A stretch of 64,000 bases of DNA from an uncultured Acetatifactor sp. (GCA_910577235.1 CAJTMX010000014.1:1-64000); one strand, 5' to 3'. Shown: positions 1-9,022, counted from the first letter of the stretch. Notes: a model not told the origin generated them from the letters alone. Numbers and translations are program-made.

Positions 1-101
1 TCCCGCATGCTCCCTCCCAGCCCCAAAACTCGCAGAGCAATATCAGGTCGTATTCGCCCTGATATTCTCTGGGGGCTGTACGGGATCATGCTGTTTGAGT
101 C
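1..101. repeat. ~100-bp imperfect-palindrome element, cut by the window edge
   Basis: This is a hairpin-forming intergenic element with arms AGCCCC/GGGGCT, CAGAG/CTCTG and ATCAGG/CCTGAT around a short loop. It ends in TGCTGTTT followed by a second GAGTCCCGCAT start at about 98. The same plan (a CCGC start, CAGAGCAAT, a stem, ATTCTCTG, then TGCTGTTT) recurs at 43157-43256, and a related form occurs twice at 16658-16860. It lies downstream of the minus-strand SGNH gene. The rest of the gap to 204 ends in CAACTCATTAT near 180, resembling the start of the 69-bp repeat at 38293. Confidence 0.6.
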
Positions 102-204
102 CCGCATGTTCCCTGCAAAAAAGGCTGCCTGGTGAGCAAACTCCCTTGCAGCCCTAAAAGCGTAGTACTATGCGATTCAACTCATTATATCCCAAAAGAT
201 ACTG

Positions 205-1125
205 TCAGTCAAGCAAAACCGCGTTGTTCCTCAAATATTCTTCCCATAGACTGATATACTTTGCTTTCAAGTGAACACCGTCAAAAGTATAGTCACCGGC
301 CAGAGCGCCGTCTTCGTCACAGAGCGCTTCGTTGATATCCAGATAAAACACCTTCTCTCCGTCTGCCAGCTGGCTCAGAGCGTCATTCCTTCCCTGAATA
401 GCTTCGTTGTTAATATAGTCCCCCTTGTTTGACCGGGTGGTAGTGACCTTCAAGATTGACTGTATATAGATAATGGCATCCGGCTGCAGCTCCTGGATGT
501 GAGCTATCGCCTCCCCATAGGTCTGGGCAAAACTCTCCGCCGTGCCCTGGCCCACCTCGTTAATACCCATCATGATATATATTTTGCGAAAACTCTGATG
601 CTGCAAAGCCTCCTCCACGGAAATAGGTTCCGGCTGATCCGGCATCTCCACGATCTCCGCGTTAAAAAGCTTGTAGATCGTCATACCGGTGGAGGCGTAA
701 AAAGTCGCCGTCTCCCCCCAGGCACCATATTTATGCAGGCCTACCGTGCGGGAGTCTCCCAGAAACAGCGCATCGCCAAAATAATCGTCCTCCACTCTTC
801 CTATACGGATCTGCGGTTCAGGTGTCGCCGTGGGCTCCGGCTCCTCCGGAAGACTCTCAGGCTCCGGGGTTGCCGTGGGGATGGGCACTCCAGCAGAAAA
901 TGCCGAATCCTCACTCTCCTCCGGGGGATCTGTCTGTTCATTTCCTTCTAAAACGGAACTCTCCTGCTGTGTTTCACTGTCCTCCCCAGGATTCATGTCA
1001 CCAACAATATATGCATTCAACCAACCGCTTAACTTCTGTATACCCCCGGTCGCCCCGTAATAAATGATGCCCGTTATTGCCAATATCATCACAAAGGACC
1101 ATTTCTTCCACCACTTCAAGGTCAT
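205..1125 (-). CDS. Membrane-anchored SGNH/GDSL-type hydrolase or acyl-esterase
   Basis: The 306-residue protein has an N-terminal membrane anchor (about residues 9-24), a Pro/Glu/Thr-rich linker (about 44-105) that could span the cell wall, and an extracellular SGNH domain. The domain shows GDSR with the presumed nucleophile Ser125, a GINE block carrying the Asn, and DGVH near the C-terminus for the Asp/His pair. AAAGGTGGAGG precedes the ATG. It begins 19 bp after the MBOAT acyltransferase gene, so the two probably form one operon for O-acetylation of an exported glycan. Whether it adds or removes acyl groups cannot be told from sequence. Confidence 0.8.
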   Translation of the reverse strand: MTLKWWKKWSFVMILAITGIIYYGATGGIQKLSGWLNAYIVGDMNPGEDSETQQESSVLEGNEQTDPPEESEDSAFSAGVPIPTATPEPESLPEEPEPTATPEPQIRIGRVEDDYFGDALFLGDSRTVGLHKYGAWGETATFYASTGMTIYKLFNAEIVEMPDQPEPISVEEALQHQSFRKIYIMMGINEVGQGTAESFAQTYGEAIAHIQELQPDAIIYIQSILKVTTTRSNKGDYINNEAIQGRNDALSQLADGEKVFYLDINEALCDEDGALAGDYTFDGVHLKAKYISLWEEYLRNNAVLLD

Positions 1126-1144
1126 CCTCCACCTTTGTCAATCC

Positions 1145-2479
1145 CTAAAAATTCCGGTACATGAAGGGATTCTCACCCTCCAGCATTATCCTGTGCACGC
1201 AAAACCAGAAAGCAGCCGCAAGCAGCAACATTCCGAACCAGCGTTTCTCCAATTTCTCATACAACCGGCGTGCCAGCGGCGTGCTGGCAGCCAAACCCAC
1301 GGCCAGCAACAGGCCGTAATCCGTAAGCGCGGCACGCCAGTCTCCGGCATGTGCCGCCACGGTCTCCCCGATGGCGAACATCCTGCTCAGATAGATGCCC
1401 AGCTGTCCCAGGTCAGTGATGGCAAAGCACATCCATGTGACGGGGATCACCGCCCACAGATACAGATGGCAGATTGCCGGAGCCTTGCCTTTCCAAAGCT
1501 TTCCCACCTGCCTCTCCATGATGATCAGCAGGCAGATTCCCATACCCCAGATGAAAAAGTTGCCCGTGATGCCGTGCCACAGAGAAGTCAGCAGCCATAC
1601 CGCCAGCAGATTGCAGACCGTCCTGCTCTCCCCCCTGCGGCTGCCGCCCAGAGGAATGTAAACATACTTGCAGAACCAGTTCCCCAACGACATATGCCAT
1701 CTGCGGTAAAATTCCCGCACGGACATGGCCATATAGGGTTGGCGGAAGTTTTCCGGCAGGGCATAGCCCAGCATACGTCCCATCCCCAAAGCCATAAGGG
1801 AGTATCCGGCAAAATCAAAGTACAGCCGCAGGGAATAAGCCACCGCCGCAATCCAGGCAAGGGGAGTGGAGATACTCTCAAAGCCCGTGACCTGTACCTC
1901 CTGCCACAGCAGTGCCAGCCGATCCGCCAAAAGTACCTTCGCGCACAGACCCAGAATAAACAGTTTCAATCCTTCCTGCAGGCTTTCCGCGTTGCAGCTG
2001 CGGCAGCGCAGCTGTCTGCGCATATCCTTATAGCTCGTAATGGGACCCATGACCAGCTTGGGGAACATCATAATATATGCCGCAAAGTCCACGATTTTTC
2101 TCTCTGCCGGCACTTCCCTGCGATACACGTCCACCAGATAGGACACGGCCTGAAAGGTGTAGAAACTGATGCCCAGAGGCAGCATCGCGCCACCCTGATA
2201 ATATTTAAATAAAATCAAAACGCCGATATTCACCGCCACTGCGGCGATCAGCCCACTCTTCCTGCGTATCACCCTGGCCGCCATATAATTGCCCACTGCG
2301 GACACTGCCAAAAGCCCCAGCCCGCGCAGATCTCCATACGCATAGAAGATCATGCTGCCGATCACCAGAACACCGTTTTTTGCTCTCTTCGGGACAATCA
2401 TATATACCAGGATAAAAATCGGGAGGAAGTACAACAAGAATTCAATACTGCTGAATACCAAGACGACCACATCTCTCAC
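1145..2479 (-). CDS. MBOAT family membrane-bound O-acyltransferase (AlgI/DltB-like)
   Basis: A 444-residue polytopic protein with about ten hydrophobic segments and the MBOAT hallmarks: FYRRWHMSLGNWF in the middle and SLWHGITGNFFIWG with the family's conserved His. Members move acyl groups across the membrane onto exported polysaccharide or teichoic acid. The reading frame opens with GTG at 2479. Family members usually begin at the VFSS stretch, so a TTG seven codons downstream, preceded by GAGAG, is a possible alternative start. It is transcribed just ahead of the SGNH hydrolase, the usual MBOAT partner. The substrate is unknown. Confidence 0.9.
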   Translation of the reverse strand: MRDVVVLVFSSIEFLLYFLPIFILVYMIVPKRAKNGVLVIGSMIFYAYGDLRGLGLLAVSAVGNYMAARVIRRKSGLIAAVAVNIGVLILFKYYQGGAMLPLGISFYTFQAVSYLVDVYRREVPAERKIVDFAAYIMMFPKLVMGPITSYKDMRRQLRCRSCNAESLQEGLKLFILGLCAKVLLADRLALLWQEVQVTGFESISTPLAWIAAVAYSLRLYFDFAGYSLMALGMGRMLGYALPENFRQPYMAMSVREFYRRWHMSLGNWFCKYVYIPLGGSRRGESRTVCNLLAVWLLTSLWHGITGNFFIWGMGICLLIIMERQVGKLWKGKAPAICHLYLWAVIPVTWMCFAITDLGQLGIYLSRMFAIGETVAAHAGDWRAALTDYGLLLAVGLAASTPLARRLYEKLEKRWFGMLLLAAAFWFCVHRIMLEGENPFMYRNF

Positions 2480-2589
2480 GTAATTTTTATATATAAAATT
2501 GTAGCCGCTATCTCCCTAAAATACAAGAAAATTAATCTTAAATTTTCGTTTCTTTTTTTCACAACTTTGTCACAACTTTTTAAGATATG

Positions 2590-2618
2590 TTGCCAATATT
2601 TCAAAAATGATTTAAACT
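2590..2618 (+). promoter_or_regulatory. Sigma-A-like promoter for the DUF6062-like gene
   Basis: TTGCCA (2590-2595), a 17-bp spacer and TAAACT (2613-2618) lie about 30 bp upstream of the plus-strand gene at 2651, in an AT-rich divergent gap (2480-2650). Confidence 0.5.
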
Positions 2619-2650
2619 AATTGTAAAAAGACCAAGGACGGTGCGAATTT

Positions 2651-3409
2651 ATGAAAGAACAGCTTTATACCATACCGCTGAACGAGGCCATGGAAGCTCA
2701 CGATGAATGTCCCTTCTGTTTTATCGAGCGGGCCGTGGAGCAGGATGTGATGGATTTCTGCCTGGGCAACAGCAGTTCCTATATGGAGGCGGATATCCGG
2801 GAGGCCACGGACAAGGCCGGATTCTGCCGCATGCATTTCCAGAAAATGTTTGACTACGGCAACACTCTGGGCAACGCCTGGATACTGAAGACCCACTATC
2901 AGAGGACCATACGGGAAATGAAACAGCAGTTCGCCTCCTTTTCCCCGGGAAAAATGTCCTTTAAGGATAAGCTGAAAGGTAATACCGGCGGCAACAGTAT
3001 CAGCATGTGGGTGTCACAGAAAAATGCCTCCTGCTATATCTGCGATCATTTTAAGGACAACTACTCCCGCTATATGGACACTTTTTTCCATATGTACAGC
3101 AGGGACGAGGATTTCCGGGAAAAGGTTAAGAGCAGTAAAGGGTTCTGTCTGACGCATTTCGGGGACCTGTGCAGCGCTGCGGATCAGAGACTCTCGGACA
3201 AAGAATTAAAACAGTTTTACGGTGTGGTACTGCCCCTGATGGAGCGCAACATGGAACGTCTGTATGAGGACGTATCCTGGATGGTGGAAAAATTCGACTA
3301 TCAGAACAAGGACGCGGACTGGAAGAATTCCCGGGACGCCATACAGCGGGGCATGCAGAAACTCAAGGGCGGCTATCCCGCCGACCCGCCCCATAAGATG
3401 AACAAATAG
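2651..3409 (+). CDS. Cysteine-rich conserved protein (DUF6062-like)
   Basis: A 252-residue soluble protein of unknown function, similar in feel to the clostridial DUF6062 family. Two internal modules share one metal-ligand pattern: C20-x2-C23 followed by C59-x2-H62, and C129-x2-C132 followed by C167-x2-H170, with nearly equal spacing (36 and 35 residues between second and third ligand). This suggests a duplicated zinc or iron site; that role is inferred. No signal peptide or membrane segment is seen. It stands alone on the plus strand, convergent with the TetR gene; GGAGCGC/GCGCTCC arms at 3409-3444 may form a shared hairpin. Confidence 0.7.
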   Translation: MKEQLYTIPLNEAMEAHDECPFCFIERAVEQDVMDFCLGNSSSYMEADIREATDKAGFCRMHFQKMFDYGNTLGNAWILKTHYQRTIREMKQQFASFSPGKMSFKDKLKGNTGGNSISMWVSQKNASCYICDHFKDNYSRYMDTFFHMYSRDEDFREKVKSSKGFCLTHFGDLCSAADQRLSDKELKQFYGVVLPLMERNMERLYEDVSWMVEKFDYQNKDADWKNSRDAIQRGMQKLKGGYPADPPHKMNK

Positions 3410-3422
3410 GAGCGCCCGGGGC

Positions 3423-4025
3423 TTACCCCTTTACGATGCGCTCCAACATATCAATATATTCCACGGTCTCAGCGTATAACATCTCCGGCTGAAAGGACGC
3501 GTCCAGAAAATGCTGCTGCATCAGCCCCTGGATCGTATACCGCAGCATCCGCTCCAGTTTGGGTCCGTCCACGCCGGAGGGCAGGAGCGCATAATCTATC
3601 TGCTCCTGAATCCTGTCGTAGGCCGCCTCCAGATCCTCCCGCTTTTTTTCCGTGGCCAGCAGGGCTTCGCTCACATCCTCCCACATGCAGCGGTTCAAAA
3701 ACTGCTGCATGTACGGATAGCCTTTCATGGCCTGCATGCGGGCCGACTCCATGGCTCTGCAAACGGCGAACAGATCTTTCTCGCCGGAGGGCACCCGGGC
3801 ACCAAGCTCCAGGATCATATATCTGACACTATAGTCATATACAAAGCTATATACCCCCAGTTTGCTGGTAAAATAGTGAAACAACAGCCCCTTGCTGATA
3901 CCCGCTTCACGGACGATCTCGTCCGTGCTGGCATGACGGTATCCCTGCCGGGCAAACACCTTGAGGGCAGCGTTGATCATTCTATCCTGTTTTTCCTTTT
4001 TCAGATCAAAAAATTTCCCGTTCAT
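3423..4025 (-). CDS. TetR/AcrR family transcriptional regulator
   Basis: A 200-residue repressor-type protein. The N-terminal helix-turn-helix reads ALKVFARQGYRHASTDEIV then AGISKGLLFHYF (about residues 15-55), typical of TetR. The rest is an all-helical ligand and dimer domain with no assignable ligand. The start codon lies just below a 20-bp imperfect palindrome (4047-4066) with arms AGTGC/GCACT, a good candidate autoregulatory operator. Similar palindromes occur in the repeats at 4090 and 38316-38400. The only close non-divergent neighbour is the plus-strand DUF6062-like gene, so targets are not evident from gene order. Confidence 0.9.
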   Translation of the reverse strand: MNGKFFDLKKEKQDRMINAALKVFARQGYRHASTDEIVREAGISKGLLFHYFTSKLGVYSFVYDYSVRYMILELGARVPSGEKDLFAVCRAMESARMQAMKGYPYMQQFLNRCMWEDVSEALLATEKKREDLEAAYDRIQEQIDYALLPSGVDGPKLERMLRYTIQGLMQQHFLDASFQPEMLYAETVEYIDMLERIVKG

Positions 4026-4046
4026 ACTTTCGTTCTCCGAACCACT

Positions 4047-4066
4047 AGTGCGCTCTAACGTGCACT
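4047..4066. promoter_or_regulatory. Candidate TetR operator (20-bp imperfect palindrome)
   Basis: AGTGCGCTCTAACGTGCACT sits about 22 bp before the TetR start codon; its outer arms AGTGC and GCACT match perfectly. GTGCGC-N4-GCACAC at 4090-4105 has the same look. Position and symmetry suggest autoregulation, which is inferred. Confidence 0.45.
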
Positions 4067-4127
4067 TTACTCATTATTCCTTGCTTTTTGTGCGCTCCGG
4101 CACACTCTCTGCTCAAAAGAGTTAAGC
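4067..4127. repeat. Diverged copy of the 69-bp palindromic repeat
   Basis: It starts TTTACTCATTAT, contains GTGCGC-TCCG-GCACAC (4090-4105) and ends AGAGTTAA, in the same order and spacing as the tandem 69-bp units at 38293-38457. The outer arms TACTC/GAGTTA and the inner palindrome can form one branched hairpin. The rest of the gap to 4285 is AT-rich and carries a small palindrome ATCTATATAGAT near 4247 but no clear promoter. Confidence 0.6.
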
Positions 4128-4285
4128 GCTTTGCGCTTTACCCATTTTAGCACACCCCATATATGCTTGCAAGGAGCGGTTCCCATAGTTTTTATAAACT
4201 TTTTATACATATTCTCTTTTCATTTCCACAAAATAGTATTAAAATATCTATATAGATAACATGACTCAATTGAAAGGAGTACCCC

Positions 4286-4714
4286 ATGGCTAAAAAATTT
4301 GGTAAGTTCTTACTCTTTACTGCCGCTGCAGGCACTGCGGCTGTAGCCGCCTATTACTATCTGACCAGAAAAGGTACTGCCCCCGCCGCCGTTTCCGAGG
4401 AAGATGACGACTATGACAACTTCAGCGATGATCTGGAAGAGGAAGCCGCCGCGCCGGTTCGTAATTATGTATCTCTGGCTAAAGAAGCCTCTGAAAAGGC
4501 TGTGGAGAAAGCCGGAACCGTTGCCGGGACCGTAGTTCAGAAAGTGGGCGACGCGGTGAGCACGATTTCCGAAAAATTCTCCGGAGCCGAGGAGCATTTC
4601 ACCACCCTGTCCCAGACCATATCCGACGCGGAGGAAAAAGCGGAAAAGAATGTGGAAGAATTCTTTGACGAAGAGGAAGCCGCCGAGGAAGAAACCCCTA
4701 TCGAGGAAGAATAA
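4286..4714 (+). CDS. Small acidic membrane-anchored protein, function unknown
   Basis: A 142-residue protein with one N-terminal membrane segment (about residues 8-26, Ala-rich and ending YYYLTRKG) and a strongly acidic, probably helical tail with a central stretch of K/E/A heptad-like sequence (about 70-120). The layout recalls YtxH-like small envelope proteins, but no family signature is certain. AAGGAG precedes the ATG at proper spacing. The gene is monocistronic and ends in a hairpin shared with the convergent MocR gene. Confidence 0.7.
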   Translation: MAKKFGKFLLFTAAAGTAAVAAYYYLTRKGTAPAAVSEEDDDYDNFSDDLEEEAAAPVRNYVSLAKEASEKAVEKAGTVAGTVVQKVGDAVSTISEKFSGAEEHFTTLSQTISDAEEKAEKNVEEFFDEEEAAEEETPIEEE

Positions 4715-4722
4715 TACAGTAC

Positions 4723-6129
4723 TTACAGCCAGGCCTGTCGCAAGAGCGCCAGGCCCTTTTTTATATCTTCCTGTCCCAGCCCGCCGTACCCCAAAAGTAC
4801 GGTGTCGCCCGGATATTCCCCGGTTGTTCCCACCAGGTTTTCCGACAGGCCATAGACTCTGACTCCTTTGGATTGAGCCGCCTCCACCAAACCGCTCTCT
4901 GTCTGTCCCCTCCTGGCGGTGAGCAGTAAATGCAACCCCGCGTTCTCTCCGGTAACGGTAAAATCCTCTGCGAAATCCTCCAGTTCCTCCAGCATCAGAT
5001 CGTGTTTTTCTCTGTAGTGTTTGCGCATCTTGTTCAGATACCGCTCAAAGTATCCCCCGGCTATAAATTCCTCCAGCATTTTCTGGTCGATCCGGGACAC
5101 TGTGGCGGAATAAAAATAGCACTGCTTCCGATACCTATCCAACAAGTTCTGGGGCAACACCATATAGCTCACACGGATAGCCGGAGCAATGGATTTACTG
5201 AAGGTGCCGATATAGATCACCTTACCCTGGGTATCTGACGCCTGAAGGGAGGGAATAGGCTTTCCCCGATAGCGGAACTCGCTGTCATAATCGTCCTCGA
5301 TCAGATATCTCTCCGGTGCCTCATTGGCCCATTTCAGCAGTTCCAGCCGCCGTCCGATGGGCATCAGCACTCCCGTGGGATACTGGTGGGAGGGCATCAC
5401 ATAAGCCGCTGTCACATCACTCTGACGCAGTCCCGACACCGACATGCCCGCCTTATCCATGTCCACCGTAGTGATATCGTAGGCAAAGGAGCTGAATATC
5501 TGATAAGCCCTCTTATATGTGGGATTCTCCATGGCTATCCGCACATGGCGACCCAATATCTTTTCCAGCAGCAGGAGCAGATAGTCGTTTCCGGCTCCCA
5601 CTATGATCTGCTGGGGCGTACAGTTTACTCCCCGGGAGGAATGCAGATACCTGCCTATCGTCTCCCGCAGGCTGTATTCCCCCTGGGCGTCCCCCTGGGC
5701 AAACAGGCCGCTGCCGCTCTGACTCAGGACATTTCTGTTGATCTTTCGCCAGACGCTGAAAGGAAATCTGGACATGTCCGTGGCGGTAGGAGAAAAATCG
5801 CAGATATACCGCTCCTTCCCCACCTCCGCCCCCCTGCTGCTGTATATACTATCCTCCTCAGTGTCAAGCCGGTACAATTCCTCCATGCGGCAGACGTAAT
5901 ACCCTCTGTATGGCAGGGAGGCAATATAGCCCTCAGACAGCAGCTGGTCATAGGCAAGTGTGGCCGTGCTGCGGGAAATCTGAAGTTTTTCCGCCAGAGA
6001 ACGGGTAGAGGGAAGTCGCTCCCCCGGGCGCAACTTCCCCTCTCTGATCTCCTGTCTGATATATTCGTATATCTGCTCATACAGACATTTATCACTGTCC
6101 GCGCGCAGCATAGCGGTCAAATCATACAT
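4723..6129 (-). CDS. MocR/PdxR-type GntR regulator with aminotransferase-like domain
   Basis: A 468-residue fusion. A GntR winged helix (about residues 1-75, EQIYEYIRQEIREGKLRPGE then LPSTRSLAEKLQISRSTA) is followed by a class-I aminotransferase fold (about 115-465). The PLP lysine lies in GTFSKSIAP, and the EDDYDSEFR and AGNDY blocks typical of the family are present. MocR proteins bind PLP as a sensor and regulate amine, vitamin B6 or amino-acid genes. It starts 3 bp after the DUF2225 stop codon, so the two are probably translationally coupled. No pdxS/pdxT neighbour is present, so the regulon is unknown. Confidence 0.9.
   Translation of the reverse strand: MYDLTAMLRADSDKCLYEQIYEYIRQEIREGKLRPGERLPSTRSLAEKLQISRSTATLAYDQLLSEGYIASLPYRGYYVCRMEELYRLDTEEDSIYSSRGAEVGKERYICDFSPTATDMSRFPFSVWRKINRNVLSQSGSGLFAQGDAQGEYSLRETIGRYLHSSRGVNCTPQQIIVGAGNDYLLLLLEKILGRHVRIAMENPTYKRAYQIFSSFAYDITTVDMDKAGMSVSGLRQSDVTAAYVMPSHQYPTGVLMPIGRRLELLKWANEAPERYLIEDDYDSEFRYRGKPIPSLQASDTQGKVIYIGTFSKSIAPAIRVSYMVLPQNLLDRYRKQCYFYSATVSRIDQKMLEEFIAGGYFERYLNKMRKHYREKHDLMLEELEDFAEDFTVTGENAGLHLLLTARRGQTESGLVEAAQSKGVRVYGLSENLVGTTGEYPGDTVLLGYGGLGQEDIKKGLALLRQAWL
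4732..4762 (+). terminator. Rho-independent terminator inside the 3' end of the MocR gene
   Basis: GGCCTG (4732-4737) and CAGGCC (4750-4755) form a stem followed by six T. It terminates the plus-strand small membrane protein gene and lies within the last codons of the convergent MocR gene, whose stop is at 4723-4725. Confidence 0.7.
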
Positions 6130-6132
6130 ACC

Positions 6133-6972
6133 CTAGTTTCCTGTTTCTTTTCTCTTAGCCACGATCAGTTCCTTCAGATCTCTGGCCTTATCCTTTACGC
6201 GGTTGTTAGCCATGGATGCCAGCAGCCGGGACACATACTGAGAGGCCATATCCAATTCGCCCACCTCATAGGCCAGCGCTGCGGTCAGATAATCCATGGT
6301 GTACTCATCCATGCCGCACATGGGATAGCGCTCCGACTTCTGCGCCTCCACAAAACCCTTGAAAGCGTTTTGCAGATATTCCTGTTCCTGCTTGTTAAGC
6401 TCCTCCCTCTGTTGAGGCAGCAGCTGACGCTTGCTCTCCAGCTCCTCGGCATAGCCGCGCAGCAGCCATGCGGATTTCAGACAGATATAGGCCTTTTCAC
6501 TGTTTTTGGCCTTCTTCACCATGGCGCACACCAGCGCGATCTTATAGCGTTCCATGGCCTCCTCGTAAGTGTAGTAGTCCTCAGAGTGAGGCTGTAGTTT
6601 CACCTTATCGCTGATCTGATCTTTGATCAGATGGATCTGGCCGGGTGTCATCGCCGTAAAGTAGCGGGTCAACGCCGCATATTTACAATGGGGGCACAGC
6701 TCCACATCATACTTGGTGGCATCGATCCCTACATATCTGGGTCTCAGATCCAGATCCATGGATACCAGTTTCGCCTTGCCGGTCTTCATCACCCGCGACA
6801 TAAACTGTTTGTCACAAACGGGGCAGGTAAAGGACTTGTCGTAGATGTAGTCCGTCTCCTCCGGCTGTGCAGGCTCCGCCGCCTGCTGCTCCGCTTTTTC
6901 CTCTTCCGCGAACAGATCGCTGTTTTCCAGATCACCAAGTCCCAACTCTTTTAATCCTGAAAATATTCCCAT
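6133..6972 (-). CDS. DUF2225 family zinc-ribbon-like protein
   Basis: A 279-residue cytoplasmic protein. After an acidic N-terminus (about 1-45) come CPVC (about residue 53) and CPHC (about 95), two CxxC pairs expected to hold a metal, then a helical TPR-like region to the end. This matches DUF2225, a conserved clostridial family without assigned function. A weak AGAGG lies ten bases before the ATG. It leads the MocR gene by 3 bp. Upstream lies a 263-bp gap filled with three copies of a small palindromic repeat. Confidence 0.85.
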   Translation of the reverse strand: MGIFSGLKELGLGDLENSDLFAEEEKAEQQAAEPAQPEETDYIYDKSFTCPVCDKQFMSRVMKTGKAKLVSMDLDLRPRYVGIDATKYDVELCPHCKYAALTRYFTAMTPGQIHLIKDQISDKVKLQPHSEDYYTYEEAMERYKIALVCAMVKKAKNSEKAYICLKSAWLLRGYAEELESKRQLLPQQREELNKQEQEYLQNAFKGFVEAQKSERYPMCGMDEYTMDYLTAALAYEVGELDMASQYVSRLLASMANNRVKDKARDLKELIVAKRKETGN

Positions 6973-7006
6973 AACGCTTAATCCTCTTTCTCCCTGTTTA
7001 TCTCTA

Positions 7007-7063
7007 CATGCATACCTGCAACGGACATATCAACTGCTGATCTGCCTGCGGTATTGCGCCAAT
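7007..7063. repeat. Small dispersed palindrome, copy A
   Basis: Outer arms TGCATACC and GCGGTATTGCGCCAAT surround a variable interior. It is one of three copies in the gap between glnS and the DUF2225 gene and belongs to the same family as copies at 30648, 33361, 48730, 60063 and 60990. Confidence 0.6.
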
Positions 7064-7090
7064 TATACTCTGAAACTTCCGTTTCAAACT

Positions 7091-7137
7091 TTCCTCTGCC
7101 CGCATATCACAGGTTTCACCTGTGATACTGCACTAAT
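7091..7137. repeat. Small dispersed palindrome, copy B
   Basis: TTCCTCTG, then GCATATCACAGG, a 4-base loop, CCTGTGATACTGC and TAAT. The ATCACAGG/CCTGTGAT arms are nearly perfect. Copy C (7161) differs at a few positions. Confidence 0.7.
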
Positions 7138-7160
7138 TTTGAATGTTTTACTTTCAATCT

Positions 7161-7207
7161 TTCCTCTGTCCGCATCTCACAGTTTTTACCTGTGATACTG
7201 CATCAAT
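7161..7207. repeat. Small dispersed palindrome, copy C
   Basis: Direct repeat of copy B 70 bp downstream: TTCCTCTGTCCGCATCTCACAG, a T-rich loop, then CTGTGATACTGC and CAAT. Confidence 0.7.
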
Positions 7208-7235
7208 CAGTATTAGGAAGTTAGACATCCGATTT

Positions 7236-8945
7236 TTACTTAGGCAATACAAAAGAACTCTTCAATGACACGATCCGGTTAAACACTGGCCGCTCCGCTG
7301 TGGAATCTTTGGCATCCACACAGAAAAATCCCTGGCGCACAAACTGAAACCGCTCATATGCCCCGGCCCCCGCAAACGCCGGCTCCAGATATCCCTGTTT
7401 CACCACCAGAGAATCGGGATTCAGATACAGTTCTCCGTTCTCGTCATAGATGGAACCCTTTTCGTCCGCTTTCTCTTCATCGATGAGGTTCTCGTACAGG
7501 CGGATCTGGGCAGATATGGCTGTCTGGGCCGTCACCCAGTGAATGGTCCCCTTTACTTTTCTGCCGTCCGGACTGTTGCCCCCTCTGGATGCGGGGTCAT
7601 AGGTGCAATGTACCACTGTGACATTGCCCTCCGTATCCTTCTCACATCCGGTACACGTCACAAAATAGGCATTCATCAGACGCACCTCATTGCCGGGAAA
7701 CATACGAAAATACTTCTTGGGCGGTTCCTCCATGAAATCCTCTCTCTCGATATACAGCTCCCGGCCAAAGGGAATCTCTCTGCTGCCCAGTTCTTCATTG
7801 TCCGGGTTGTTTACCGCCGTCAAATACTCCGTCTGTCCCTGGGGATAGTTGTCGATCACAAGCTTTACCGGGTCCAGAACAGCCATATAGCGGGGAGCCT
7901 GTACTTTCAGATCTTCCCGGATGCAATACTCCAGTGCCGCGTAGTCCGCCACGGAGTGGGCTTTTGAGACACCGCACATCTCCACAAAGCGGCGGATAGA
8001 CTGAGGTGTGAATCCCCGGCGGCGCAGCGCCGCGATGGACACCAGCCTGGGGTCATCCCAACCGTCCACTTTGCCCTCGAGCACCAGCTTCTTGATATAC
8101 CGCTTTCCTGTCACAACATTCTTCAGATACATCTTGGCCTGCTCGATCTGCTTGGGGGGATGGGGATACTCAAGCTCTCTCACCACCCAGTCGTACAGGG
8201 GACGGTGATCCTCAAACTCCAGCGTACAGATGGAATGGGTGATACCCTCGATGGCATCCTCGATGGGGTGGGCAAAATCATACATGGGGTAAATGCACCA
8301 GGCGTCTCCCGTGTTATGATGGTTCATATGAGCCACACGATAGATTACCGGGTCCCGCATGTTGATATTGGGTGAAGTCATGTCGATCCGGGCGCGGAGT
8401 ACTTTTTCTCCGTCCGCGTATTTTCCGTCCTTCATCTCCTCAAAGAGTCTTAAGTTCTCCTCCACACTGCGGCCGCTGTAGGGATCTTCTCTGCCCGGCT
8501 CGGTAAAACTGCCTCTATACTCCTTGATCTGTTCCGCCGTCAGATCCGACACATAGGCCTTTCCCTTTTTTATCAGTTTCACCGCCGCCTCGTACATCTG
8601 ACCAAAATAATCCGAGGCGTAAAACAACCTGTCCTCCCAATCGGCACCCAGCCATTGTACATCCTCCTTGATGGACTCCACAAACTCGATATCCTCCTTG
8701 GTGGGATTGGTGTCGTCAAAGCGCATGTTAAACTTGCCGCCGTACTGCTGTGCCAGAAGATAATTGGTCAGTATGGCCTTGGCATGGCCGATGTGCAGAT
8801 ACCCGTTAGGCTCGGGCGGGAAACGGGTATGCACCGTGTCACACACGCCCTCTGCCAAATCCCTGTCGATGATCTGCTCAATGAAATTCCGGGAGATCTT
8901 TTCCTCTGATGTCTCTCCGGCTGTCATAGTGTCCAGTTCACTCAT
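7236..8945 (-). CDS. glnS: Glutaminyl-tRNA synthetase
   Basis: A class-I synthetase charging tRNA-Gln directly. The Rossmann domain opens with FPPEPNGYLHIGHAKA (HIGH motif) and RFDDTNP; the GWDDPR block and the C-terminal anticodon-binding barrels are intact. The second signature, usually VMSKR in this family, reads VVTGKR. Length from ATG 8945 is 569 residues; an in-frame ATG at 8954 is closer to GGAAAGG and could be used instead. It follows the solute-binding protein gene on the same strand. The organism also has gatCAB in this window, so both routes to amidated tRNA coexist. Confidence 0.95.
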   Translation of the reverse strand: MSELDTMTAGETSEEKISRNFIEQIIDRDLAEGVCDTVHTRFPPEPNGYLHIGHAKAILTNYLLAQQYGGKFNMRFDDTNPTKEDIEFVESIKEDVQWLGADWEDRLFYASDYFGQMYEAAVKLIKKGKAYVSDLTAEQIKEYRGSFTEPGREDPYSGRSVEENLRLFEEMKDGKYADGEKVLRARIDMTSPNINMRDPVIYRVAHMNHHNTGDAWCIYPMYDFAHPIEDAIEGITHSICTLEFEDHRPLYDWVVRELEYPHPPKQIEQAKMYLKNVVTGKRYIKKLVLEGKVDGWDDPRLVSIAALRRRGFTPQSIRRFVEMCGVSKAHSVADYAALEYCIREDLKVQAPRYMAVLDPVKLVIDNYPQGQTEYLTAVNNPDNEELGSREIPFGRELYIEREDFMEEPPKKYFRMFPGNEVRLMNAYFVTCTGCEKDTEGNVTVVHCTYDPASRGGNSPDGRKVKGTIHWVTAQTAISAQIRLYENLIDEEKADEKGSIYDENGELYLNPDSLVVKQGYLEPAFAGAGAYERFQFVRQGFFCVDAKDSTAERPVFNRIVSLKSSFVLPK

Positions 8946-9022
8946 AGTATACATATCCTTTCCCGTCCGTGACCTATTATTTCTAATATAGCATACCTGG
9001 CTGTAAGTTTCAATCAAATTCC

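Noticed and set aside
7208..7235. T-box leader or tRNA gene near glnS
   Set aside because: No specifier loop, T-box sequence or cloverleaf can be drawn; the gap is filled by the small palindromes.
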